Part shown: one piece after another, positions 22,601-35,900 of the stretch
How the letters are laid out: each line of letters starts with the position of its first letter
Numbering within the stretch: position 1 is the stretch's first letter
Source of the DNA: Volvox africanus
Lineage: Eukaryota; Chlorophyta; Chlorophyceae; Chlamydomonadales; Volvocaceae
Length of the DNA stretch: 64,000 nucleotides
NCBI GenBank assembly: GCA_030268105.1
Contig: BSDZ01000078.1
Coordinates: 7,077,501-7,141,500, forward strand
Reading direction: 5' to 3'
The notes under the pieces: generated by a model
Database searches by the model: none
Told to the model about the DNA's origin: nothing
The model's input: the letters and a program-made list of their open reading frames with translations, nothing else
Position numbers and translations under genes: made by a program

Positions 22601-25600
22601 AGTCCGGGATTTAATCTCAATGGTGGCACCTGCATTTTGATACCTTGCTCAACGGAGGGATAACATTAGGGTTAAGTATCGGTGCCGTACCTACTTCCCT
22701 CCCGATCTCACTCCCTCCCTCCCGTGTGCCCTCTCTTTCCCCCTTCTCCCCCCCCCTCGTTGTCGGCGAGCTACACCAACGGAATTGAAACGGGTACGTC
22801 ATTATACGGGATCGAGTCTGAATGGGAAAAATGGTATGTAGATACCTTCGCGACTGCCATCATGACAGCCACATGCACCGTCACCACGGCCACATGCACC
22901 GTCACCGCTACCGCCTTCACCACCGCCACCACGGCGACCGACGCCAAGACCGCCAACACCGCCTCCATCGCCGCCGTACCGCCATGTCCGCCCCCACAGC
23001 CATCATGGCCACCAACGCTGTAAGTATCCTGGGGTATCTACGGGTAGTGCTCATTATTGGACCTTATACTGACATTTTTCGATTTGGCCTTTGCAGGCGG
23101 ACACAACAGAGATACACCAATGAAATGAAAACAGGTACGTAATAGTCCGGGATTTAATCTCAATGGTGGCACCTGCATTTTGATACCTTGCTCAACTGAG
23201 GGATAACATTAGGGTTAAGTATCGGTGCCGTACCTACTTCCCTCCCGATCTCACTCCCTCCCTCCCGTGTGCCCTCTCTTTCTCCCTCTCCCACCCCCGT
23301 TGTCGGCGAGCTACGCCAACGGAATTGAAACGGGTACGTCATTATACGGGATCGAGTCTGAATGGGAAAAATGGTATGTAGATACCTTCGCGACTGCCAT
23401 CATGACAGCTACCATCGCCACCGCCCAATGTAGGTAGAAAGGGAGGGAGGGAGGGCGGGAGGGAGATTGGGTGGGCGGTCGGAAGGACGGAGGGAGGGAG
23501 GGAGAGAGGCCACCATTCCCACCATCGCCACCGCCGCCACCACGGCCACATACACCGTCACCGCTACCGCCTTCACCACCGCCACCACGGCGACCGACGC
23601 CAAGACCGCCAACATCGCCTCCATCGCCGCCGTACCGCCATGTCCGCCCCCACAGCCATCATGGCCACCAACGCTGTAAGTATCCTGGGGTATCTACGGG
23701 TAGTGCTCATTATTGGACCTTATACTGACATTTTTCGATTTGGCCTTTGCAGGCGGACACAACAGAGATACACCAATGAAATGAAAACAGGTACGTAATA
23801 GTCCGGGATTTAATCTCAATGGTGGCACCTGCATTTTGATACCTTGCTCAACGGAGGGATAACATTAGGGTTAAGTATCGGTGCCGTACCTACTTCCCTC
23901 CCGATCTCACTCCCTCCCTCCAGTGTGCCCTCCTTTTCCCCCTTCTCCCCCCCCCTCGTTGTCGGCGAGCTACACCAACGGAATTGAAACGGGTACGTCA
24001 TTATACGGGATCGAGTCTGAATGGGAAAAATGGTATGTAGATACCTTCGCGACTGCCATCATGACAGCCACATGCACCGTCACCACGGCCACATGCACCG
24101 TCACCGCTACCGCCTTCACCACCGCCACCACGGCGACCGACGCCAAGACCGCCAACACCGCCTCCATCGCCGCCGTACCGCCATGTCCGCCCCCACAGCC
24201 ATCATGGCCACCAACGCTGTAAGTATCCTGGGGTATCTACGGGTAGTGCTCATTATTGGACCTTATACTGACATTTTTCGATTTGGCCTTTGCAGGCGGA
24301 CACAACAGAGATACACCAATGAAATGAAAACAGGTACGTAATAGTCCGGGATTTAATCTCAATGGTGGCACCTGCATTTTGATACCTTGCTCAACGGAGG
24401 GATAACATTAGGGTTAAGTATCGGTGCCGTACCTACTTCCCTCCCGATCTCACTCCCTCCCTCCCGTGTGCCCTCTCTTTCCCCCTTCTCCCCCCCCCTC
24501 GTTGTCGGCGAGCTACACCAACGGAATTGAAACGGGTACGTCATTATACGGGATCGAGTCTGAATGGGAAAAATGGTATGTAGATACCTTCGCGACTGCC
24601 ATCATGACAGCCACATGCACCGTCACCACGGCCACATGCACCGTCACCGCTACCGCCTTCACCACCGCCACCACGGCGACCGACGCCAAGACCGCCAACA
24701 CCGCCTCCATCGCCGCCGTACCGCCATGTCCGCCCCCACAGCCATCATGGCCACCAACGCTGTAAGTATCCTGGGGTATCTACGGGTAGTGCTCATTATT
24801 GGACCTTATACTGACATTTTTCGATTTGGCCTTTGCAGGCGGACACAACAGAGATACACCAATGAAATGAAAACAGGTACGTAATAGTCCGGGATTTAAT
24901 CTCAATGGTGGCACCTGCATTTTGATACCTTGCTCAACGGAGGGATAACATTAGGGTTAAGTATCGGTGCCGTACCTACTTCCCTCCCGATCTCACTCCC
25001 TCCCTCCCGTGTGCCCTCTCTTTCTCCCTCTCCCACCCCCGTTGTCGGCGAGCTACGCCAACGGAATTGAAACGGGTACGTCATTATACGGGATCGAGTC
25101 TGAATGGGAAAAATGGTATGTAGATACCTTCGCGACTGCCATCATGACAGCTACCATCGCCACCGCCCAATGTAGGTAGAAAGGGAGGGAGGGAGGGCGG
25201 GAGGGAGATTGGGTGGGCGGTCGGAAGGACGGAGGGAGGGAGGGAGAGAGGCCACCATTCCCACCATCGCCACCGCCGCCACCACGGCCACATACACCGT
25301 CACCGCTACCGCCTTCACCACCGCCACCACGGCGACCGACGCCAAGACCGCCAACATCGCCTCCATCGCCGCCGTACCGCCATGTCCGCCCCCACAGCCA
25401 TCATGGCCACCAACGCTGTAAGTATCCTGGGGTATCTACGGGTAGTGCTCATTATTGGACCTTATACTGACATTTTTCGATTTGGCCTTTGCAGGCGGAC
25501 ACAACAGAGATACACCAATGAAATGAAAACAGGTACGTAATAGTCCGGGATTTAGTCTCAATGGTGGCACCTGCATTTTGATACCTTGCTCAACTGAGGG

Positions 25601-28600
25601 ATAACATTAGGGTTAAGTATCGGTGCCGTACCTACTTCCCTCCCGATCTCACTCCCTCCCTCCAGTGTGCCCTCCTTTTCCCCCTTCTCACCCCCCCTCG
25701 TTGTCGGCGAGCTACACCAACGGAATTGAAACGGGTACGTCATTATACGGGATCGAGTCTGAATGGGAAAAATGGTATGTAGATACCTTCGCGACTGCCA
25801 TCATGACAGCCACATGCACCGTCACCACGGCCACATGCACCGTCACCGCTACCGCCTTCACCACCGCCACCACGGCGACCGACGCCAAGACCGCCAACAC
25901 CGCCTCCATCGCCGCCGTACCGCCATGTCCGCCCCCACAGCCATCATGGCCACCAACGCTGTAAGTATCCTGGGGTATCTACGGGTAGTGCTCATTATTG
26001 GACCTTATACTGACATTTTTCGATTTGGCCTTTGCAGGCGGACACAACAGAGATACACCAATGAAATGAAAACAGGTACGTAATAGTCCGGGATTTAATC
26101 TCAATGGTGGCACCTGCATTTTGATACCTTGCTCAACTGAGGGATAACATTAGGGTTAAGTATCGGTGCCGTACCTACTTCCCTCCCGATCTCACTCCCT
26201 CCCTCCCGTGTGCCCTCTCTTTCTCCCTCTCCCACCCCCGTTGTCGGCGAGCTACGCCAACGGAATTGAAACGGGTACGTCATTATACGGGATCGAGTCT
26301 GAATGGGAAAAATGGTATGTAGATACCTTCGCGACTGCCATCATGACAGCCACCATCGCCACCGCCCAATGTAGGTAGAAAGGGAGGGAGGGAGGGCGGG
26401 AGGGAGATTGGGTGGGCGGTCGGAAGGACGGAGGGAGGGAGGGAGAGAGGCCACCATTCCCACCATCGCCACCGCCGCCACCACGGCCACATACACCGTC
26501 ACCGCTACCGCCTTCACCACCGCCACCACGGCGACCGACGCCAAGACCGCCAACATCGCCTCCATCGCCGCCGTACCGCCATGTCCGCCCCCACAGCCAT
26601 CATGGCCACCAACGCTGTAAGTATCCTGGGGTATCTACGGGTAGTGCTCATTATTGGACCTTATACTGACATTTTTCGATTTGGCCTTTGCAGGCGGACA
26701 CAACAGAGATACACCAATGAAATGAAAACAGGTACGTAATAGTCCGGGATTTAGTCTCAATGGTGGCACCTGCATTTTGATACCTTGCTCAACTGAGGGA
26801 TAACATTAGGGTTAAGTATCGGTGCCGTACCTACTTCCCTCCCGATCTCACTCCCTCCCTCCAGTGTGCCCTCCTTTTCCCCCTTCTCACCCCCCCTCGT
26901 TGTCGGCGAGCTACACCAACGGAATTGAAACGGGTACGTCATTATACGGGATCGAGTCTGAATGGGAAAAATGGTATGTAGATACCTTCGCGACTGCCAT
27001 CATGACAGCCACATGCACCGTCACCACGGCCACATGCACCGTCACCGCTACCGCCTTCACCACCGCCACCACGGCGACCGACGCCAAGACCGCCAACACC
27101 GCCTCCATCGCCGCCGTACCGCCATGTCCGCCCCCACAGCCATCATGGCCACCAACGCTGTAAGTATCCTGGGGTATCTACGGGTAGTGCTCATTATTGG
27201 ACCTTATACTGACATTTTTCGATTTGGCCTTTGCAGGCGGACACAACAGAGATACACCAATGAAATGAAAACAGGTACGTAATAGTCCGGGATTTAATCT
27301 CAATGGTGGCACCTGCATTTTGATACCTTGCTCAACTGAGGGATAACATTAGGGTTAAGTATCGGTGCCGTACCTACTTCCCTCCCGATCTCACTCCCTC
27401 CCTCCCGTGTGCCCTCTCTTTCTCCCTCTCCCACCCCCGTTGTCGGCGAGCTACGCCAACGGAATTGAAACGGGTACGTCATTATACGGGATCGAGTCTG
27501 AATGGGAAAAATGGTATGTAGATACCTTCGCGACTGCCATCATGACAGCTACCATCGCCACCGCCCAATGTAGGTAGAAAGGGAGGGAGGGAGGGCGGGA
27601 GGGAGATTGGGTGGGCGGTCGGAAGGACGGAGGGAGGGAGGGAGAGAGGCCACCATTCCCACCATCGCCACCGCCGCCACCACGGCCACATACACCGTCA
27701 CCGCTACCGCCTTCACCACCGCCACCACGGCGACCGACGCCAAGACCGCCAACATCGCCTCCATCGCCGCCGTACCGCCATGTCCGCCCCCACAGCCATC
27801 ATGGCCACCAACGCTGTAAGTATCCTGGGGTATCTACGGGTAGTGCTCATTATTGGACCTTATACTGACATTTTTCGATTTGGCCTTTGCAGGCGGACAC
27901 AACAGAGATACACCAATGAAATGAAAACAGGTACGTAATAGTCCGGGATTTAATCTCAATGGTGGCACCTGCATTTTGATACCTTGCTCAACGGAGGGAT
28001 AACATTAGGGTTAAGTATCGGTGCCGTACCTACTTCCCTCCCGATCTCACTCCCTCCCTCCAGTGTGCCCTCCTTTTCCCCCATCTCCCCCCCCCTCGTT
28101 GTCGGCGAGCTACACCAACGGAATTGAAACGGGTACGTCATTATACGGGATCGAGTCTGAATGGGAAAAATGGTATGTAGATACCTTCGCGACTGCCATC
28201 ATGACAGCCACATGCACCGTCACCACGGCCACATGCACCGTCACCGCTACCGCCTTCACCACCGCCACCACGGCGACCGACGCCAAGACCGCCAACACCG
28301 CCTCCATCGCCGCCGTACCGCCATGTCCGCCCCCACAGCCATCATGGCCACCAACGCTGTAAGTATCCTGGGGTATCTACGGGTAGTGCTCATTATTGGA
28401 CCTTATACTGACATTTTTCGATTTGGCCTTTGCAGGCGGACACAACAGAGATACACCAATGAAATGAAAACAGGTACGTAATAGTCCGGGATTTAATCTC
28501 AATGGTGGCACCTGCATTTTGATACCTTGCTCAACGGAGGGATAACATTAGGGTTAAGTATCGGTGCCGTACCTACTTCCCTCCCGATCTCACTCCCTCC

Positions 28601-29848
28601 CTCCCGTGTGCCCTCTCTTTCCCCCTTCTCCCCCCCCCTCGTTGTCGACGAGCTACACCAACGGAATTGAAACGGGTACGTCATTATACGGGATCGAGTC
28701 TGAATGGGAAAAAATGGTATGTAGATACCTTCGCGACTGCCATCATGACAGCCACATGCACCGTCACCACGGCCACATGCACCGTCACCGCTACCGCCTT
28801 CACCACCGCCACCACGGCGACCGACGCCAAGACCGCCAACACCGCCTCCATCGCCGCCGTACCGCCATGTCCGCCCCCACAGCCATCATGGCCACCAACG
28901 CTGTAAGTATCCTGGGGTATCTACGGGTAGTGCTCATTATTGGACCTTATACTGACATTTTTCGATTTGGCCTTTGCAGGCGGACACAACAGAGATACAC
29001 CAATGAAATGAAAACAGGTACGTAATAGTCCGGGATTTAATCTCAATGGTGGCACCTGCATTTTGATACCTTGCTCAACTGAGGGATAACATTAGGGTTA
29101 AGTATCGGTGCCGTACCTACTTCCCTCCCGATCTCACTCCCTCCCTCCCGTGTGCCCTCTCTTTCTCCCTCTCCCACCCCCGTTGTCGGCGAGCTACGCC
29201 AACGGAATTGAAACGGGTACGTCATTATACGGGATCGAGTCTGAATGGGAAAAATGGTATGTAGATACCTTCGCGACTGCCATCATGACAGCTACCATCG
29301 CCACCGCCCAATGTAGGTAGAAAGGGAGGGAGGGAGGGCGGGAGGGAGATTGGGTGGGCGGTCGGAAGGACGGAGGGAGGGAGGGAGAGAGGCCACCATT
29401 CCCACCATCGCCACCGCCGCCACCACGGCCACATACACCGTCACCGCTACCGCCTTCACCACCGCCACCACGGCGACCGACGCCAAGACCGCCAACATCG
29501 CCTCCATCGCCGCCGTACCGCCATGTCCGCCCCCACAGCCATCATGGCCACCAACGCTGTAAGTATCCTGGGGTATCTACGGGTAGTGCTCATTATTGGA
29601 CCTTATACTGACATTTTTCGATTTGGCCTTTGCAGGCGGACACAACAGAGATACACCAATGAAATGAAAACAGGTACGTAATAGTCCGGGATTTAATCTC
29701 AATGGTGGCACCTGCATTTTGATACCTTGCTCAACGGAGGGATAACATTAGGGTTAAGTATCGGTGCCGTACCTACTTCCCTCCCGATCTCACTCCCTCC
29801 CTCCCGTGTGCCCTCCTTTTCCCCCTTCTCCCCCCCCCTCGTTGTTAG

Positions 29849-29917
29849 GCATGATGGTGGTGCTTTGGTGGTGGCGGTGGTGGTGGCGATGGCGTTCTTG
29901 GAGTCGTCGGTGAAAAG
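29849..29917 (+). CDS. Single array II exon (D) inside array I
   Basis: A 69-nt D exon between acceptor GTTGTTAG and donor GTAAGT. It sits exactly where the A-to-C intron of array I normally continues from CTCGTTGT into CGGCGAG. Downstream the sequence returns to the usual array I intron and exon B. It is the only D copy before 38 kb and shows the mechanism linking the arrays: D plus a 95-nt core inserted by recombination inside the shared C-rich intron. Confidence 0.5.
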
Positions 29918-32900
29918 GTAAGTATCGGTGCCGTACCTACTTCCCTCCCGATCTCACTCCCTCCCTCCCGTGTGCCCTCTCTTTCTCCCTCTCCCACCCC
30001 CGTTGTCGGCGAGCTACGCCAACGGAATTGAAACGGGTACGTCATTATACGGGATCGAGTCTGAATGGGAAAAATGGTATGTAGATACCTTCGCGACTGC
30101 CATCATGACAGCTACCATCGCCACCGCCCAATGTAGGTAGAAAGGGAGGGAGGGAGGGCGGGAGGGAGATTGGGTGGGCGGTCGGAAGGACGGAGGGAGG
30201 GAGGGAGAGAGGCCACCATTCCCACCATCGCCACCGCCGCCACCACGGCCACATACACCGTCACCGCTACCGCCTTCACCACCGCCACCACGGCGACCGA
30301 CGCCAAGACCGCCAACATCGCCTCCATCGCCGCCGTACCGCCATGTCCGCCCCCACAGCCATCATGGCCACCAACGCTGTAAGTATCCTGGGGTATCTAC
30401 GGGTAGTGCTCATTATTGGACCTTATACTGACATTTTTCGATTTGGCCTTTGCAGGCGGACACAACAGAGATACACCAATGAAATGAAAACAGGTACGTA
30501 ATAGTCCGGGATTTAATCTCAATGGTGGCACCTGCATTTTGATACCTTGCTCAACGGAGGGATAACATTAGGGTTAAGTATCGGTGCCGTACCTACTTCC
30601 CTCCCGATCTCACTCCCTCCCTCCCGTGTGCCCTCTCTTTCTCCCTCTCCCACCCCCGTTGTCGGCGAGCTACGCCAACGGAATTGAAACGGGTACGTCA
30701 TTATACGGGATCGAGTCTGAATGGGAAAAATGGTATGTAGATACCTTCGCGACTGCCATCATGACAGCTACCATCGCCACCGCCCAATGTAGGTAGAAAG
30801 GGAGGGAGGGAGGGCGGGAGGGAGATTGGGTGGGCGGTCGGAAGGACGGAGGGAGGGAGGGAGAGAGGCCACCATTCCCACCATCGCCACCGCCGCCACC
30901 ACGGCCACATACACCGTCACCGCTACCGCCTTCACCACCGCCACCACGGCGACCGACGCCAAGACCGCCAACATCGCCTCCATCGCCGCCGTACCGCCAT
31001 GTCCGCCCCCACAGCCATCATGGCCACCAACGCTGTAAGTATCCTGGGGTATCTACGGGTAGTGCTCATTATTGGACCTTATACTGACATTTTTCGATTT
31101 GGCCTTTGCAGGCGGACACAACAGAGATACACCAATGAAATGAAAACAGGTACGTAATAGTCCGGGATTTAGTCTCAATGGTGGCACCTGCATTTTGATA
31201 CCTTGCTCAACGGAGGGATAACATTAGGGTTAAGTATCGGTGCCGTACCTACTTCCCTCCCGATCTCACTCCCTCCCTCCAGTGTGCCCTCCTTTTCACC
31301 CTTCTCACCCCCCCTCGTTGTCGGCGAGCTACACCAACGGAATTGAAACGGGTACGTCATTATACGGGATCGAGTCTGAATGGGAAAAATGGTATGTAGA
31401 TACCTTCGCGACTGCCATCATGACAGCCACATGCACCGTCACCACGGCCACATGCACCGTCACCGCTACCGCCTTCACCACCGCCACCACGGCGACCGAC
31501 GCCAAGACCGCCAACACCGCCTCCATCGCCGCCGTACCGCCATGTCCGCCCCCACAGCCATCATGGCCACCAACGCTGTAAGTATCCTGGGGTATCTACG
31601 GGTAGTGCTCATTATTGGACCTTATACTGACATTTTTCGATTTGGCCTTTGCAGGCGGACACAACAGAGATACACCAATGAAATGAAAACAGGTACGTAA
31701 TAGTCCGGGATTTAATCTCAATGGTGGCACCTGCATTTTGATACCTTGCTCAACTGAGGGATAACATTAGGGTTAAGTATCGGTGCCGTACCTACTTCCC
31801 TCCCGATCTCACTCCCTCCCTCCCGTGTGCCCTCTCTTTCTCCCTCTCCCACCCCCGTTGTCGGCGAGCTACGCCAACGGAATTGAAACGGGTACGTCAT
31901 TATACGGGATCGAGTCTGAATGGGAAAAATGGTATGTAGATACCTTCGCGACTGCCATCATGACAGCTACCATCGCCACCGCCCAATGTAGGTAGAAAGG
32001 GAGGGAGGGAGAGCGGGAGGGAGATTGGGTGGGCGGTCGGAAGGACGGAGGGAGGGAGGGAGAGAGGCCACCATTCCCACCATCGCCACCGCCGCCACCA
32101 CGGCCACATACACCGTCACCGCTACCGCCTTCACCACCGCCACCACGGCGACCGACGCCAAGACCGCCAACATCGCCTCCATCGCCGCCGTACCGCCATG
32201 TCCGCCCCCACAGCCATCATGGCCACCAACGCTGTAAGTATCCTGGGGTATCTACGGGTAGTGCTCATTATTGGACCTTATACTGACATTTTTCGATTTG
32301 GCCTTTGCAGGCGGACACAACAGAGATACACCAATGAAATGAAAACAGGTACGTAATAGTCCGGGATTTAATCTCAATGGTGGCACCTGCATTTTGATAC
32401 CTTGCTCAACGGAGGGATAACATTAGGGTTAAGTATCGGTGCCGTACCTACTTCCCTCCCGATCTCACTCCCTCCCTCCAGTGTGCCCTCCTTTTCACCC
32501 TTCTCACCCCCCCTCGTTGTCGGCGAGCTACACCAACGGAATTGAAACGGGTACGTCATTATACGGGATCGAGTCTGAATGGGAAAAATGGTATGTAGAT
32601 ACCTTCGCGACTGCCATCATGACAGCCACATGCACCGTCACCACGGCCACATGCACCGTCACCGCTACCGCCTTCACCACCGCCACCACGGCGACCGACG
32701 CCAAGACCGCCAACATCGCCTCCATCGCCGCCGTACCGCCATGTCCGCCCCCACAGCCATCATGGCCACCAACGCTGTAAGTATCCTGGGGTATCTACGG
32801 GTAGTGCTCATTATTGGACCTTATACTGACATTTTTCGATTTGGCCTTTGCAGGCGGACACAACAGAGATACACCAATGAAATGAAAACAGGTACGTAAT

Positions 32901-35900
32901 AGTCCGGGATTTAGTCTCAATGGTGGCACCTGCATTTTGATACCTTGCTCAACGGAGGGATAACATTAGGGTTAAGTATCGGTGCCGTACCTACTTCCCT
33001 CCCGATCTCACTCCCTCCCTCCAGTGTGCCCTCCTTTTCCCCCTTCTCCCCCCCCCTCGTTGTCGGCGAGCTACACCAACGGAATTGAAACGGGTACGTC
33101 ATTATACGGGATCGAGTCTGAATGGGAAAAATGGTATGTAGATACCTTCGCGACTGCCATCATGACAGCCACATGCACCGTCACCACGGCCACATGCACC
33201 GTCACCGCTACCGCCTTCACCACCGCCACCACGGCGACCGACGCCAAGACCGCCAACACCGCCTCCATCGCCGCCGTACCGCCATGTCCGCCCCCACAGC
33301 CATCATGGCCACCAACGCTGTAAGTATCCTGGGGTATCTACGGGTAGTGCTCATTATTGGACCTTATACTGACATTTTTCGATTTGGCCTTTGCAGGCGG
33401 ACACAACAGAGATACACCAATGAAATGAAAACAGGTACGTAATAGTCCGGGATTTAATCTCAATGGTGGCACCTGCATTTTGATACCTTGCTCAACGGAG
33501 GGATAACATTAGGGTTAAGTATCGGTGCCGTACCTACTTCCCTCCCGATCTCACTCCCTCCCTCCAGTGTGCCCTCCTTTTCACCCTTCTCACCCCCCCT
33601 CGTTGTCGGCGAGCTACACCAACGGAATTGAAACGGGTACGTCATTATACGGGATCGAGTCTGAATGGGAAAAATGGTATGTAGATACCTTCGCGACTGC
33701 CATCATGACAGCCACATGCACCGTCACCACGGCCACATGCACCGTCACCGCTACCGCCTTCACCACCGCCACCACGGCGACCGACGCCAAGACCGCCAAC
33801 ATCGCCTCCATCGCCGCCGTACCGCCATGTCCGCCCCCACAGCCATCATGGCCACCAACGCTGTAAGTATCCTGGGGTATCTACGGGTAGTGCTCATTAT
33901 TGGACCTTATACTGACATTTTTCGATTTGGCCTTTGCAGGCGGACACAACAGAGATACACCAATGAAATGAAAACAGGTACGTAATAGTCCGGGATTTAA
34001 TCTCAATGGTGGCACCTGCATTTTGATACCTTGCTCAACGGAGGGATAACATTAGGGTTAAGTATCGGTGCCGTACCTACTTCCCTCCCGATCTCACTCC
34101 CTCCCTCCAGTGTGCCCTCCTTTTCCCCCTTCTCCCCCCCCCTCGTTGTCGGCGACCTACACCAACGGAATTGAAACGGGTACGTCATTATACGGGATCG
34201 AGTCTGAATGGGAAAAATGGTATGTAGATACCTTCGCGACTGCCATCATGACAGCCACCATCGCCACCGCCCAATGTAGGTAGAAAGGGAGGGAGGGAGG
34301 GCGGGAGGGAGATTGGGTGGGCGGTCGGAAGGACGGAGGGAGGGAGGGAGAGAGGCCACCATTCCCACCATCGCCACCGCCGCCACCACGGCCACATACA
34401 CCGTCACCGCTACCGCCTTCACCACCGCCACCACGGCGACCGACGCCAAGACCGCCAACATCGCCTCCATCGCCGCCGTACCGCCATGTCCGCCCCCACA
34501 GCCATCATGGCCACCAACGCTGTAAGTATCCTGGGGTATCTACGGGTAGTGCTCATTATTGGACCTTATACTGACATTTTTCGATTTGGCCTTTGCAGGC
34601 GGACACAACAGAGATACACCAATGAAATGAAAACAGGTACGTAATAGTCCGGGATTTAATCTCAATGGTGGCACCTGCATTTTGATACCTTGCTCAACGG
34701 AGGGATAACATTAGGGTTAAGTATCGGTGCCGTACCTACTTCCCTCCCGATCTCACTCCCTCCCTCCAGTGTGCCCTCCTTTTCACCCTTCTCACCCCCC
34801 CTCGTTGTCGGCGAGCTACACCAACGGAATTGAAACGGGTACGTCATTATACGGGATCGAGTCTGAATGGGAAAAATGGTATGTAGATACCTTCGCGACT
34901 GCCATCATGACAGCCACATGCACCGTCACCACGGCCACATGCACCGTCACCGCTACCGCCTTCACCACCGCCACCACGGCGACCGACGCCAAGACCGCCA
35001 ACATCGCCTCCATCGCCGCCGTACCGCCATGTCCGCCCCCACAGCCATCATGGCCACCAACGCTGTAAGTATCCTGGGGTATCTACGGGTAGTGCTCATT
35101 ATTGGACCTTATACTGACATTTTTCGATTTGGCCTTTGCAGGCGGACACAACAGAGATACACCAATGAAATGAAAACAGGTACGTAATAGTCCGGGATTT
35201 AATCTCAATGGTGGCACCTGCATTTTGATACCTTGCTCAACGGAGGGATAACATTAGGGTTAAGTATCGGTGCCGTACCTACTTCCCTCCCGATCTCACT
35301 CCCTCCCTCCAGTGTGCCCTCCTTTTCACCCTTCTCACCCCCCCTCGTTGTCGGCGAGCTAAACCAACGGAATTGAAACGGGTACGTCATTATACGGGAT
35401 CGAGTCTGAATGGGAAAAATGGTATGTAGATACCTTCGCGACTGCCATCATGACAGCCACATGCACCGTCACCACGGCCACATGCACCGTCACCGCTACC
35501 GCCTTCACCACCGCCACCACGGCGACCGACGCCAAGACCGCCAACACCGCCTCCATCGCCGCCGTACCGCCATGTCCGCCCCCACAGCCATCATGGCCAC
35601 CAACGCTGTAAGTATCCTGGGGTATCTACGGGTAGTGCTCATTATTGGACCTTATACTGACATTTTTCGATTTGGCCTTTGCAGGCGGACACAACAGAGA
35701 TACACCAATGAAATGAAAACAGGTACGTAATAGTCCGGGATTTAATCTCAATGGTGGCACCTGCATTTTGATACCTTGCTCAACGGAGGGATAACATTAG
35801 GGTTAAGTATCGGTGCCGTACCTACTTCCCTCCCGATCTCACTCCCTCCCTCCAGTGTGCCCTCCTTTTCCCCCTTCTCCCCCCCCCTCGTTGTCGGCGA

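Noticed and set aside
28499..29025. Fused 153-codon ORFs at 8089, 28564 and 36356
   Set aside because: They arise from one extra A in an A-run that links two frames. Under the best splice model this A-run is intronic.
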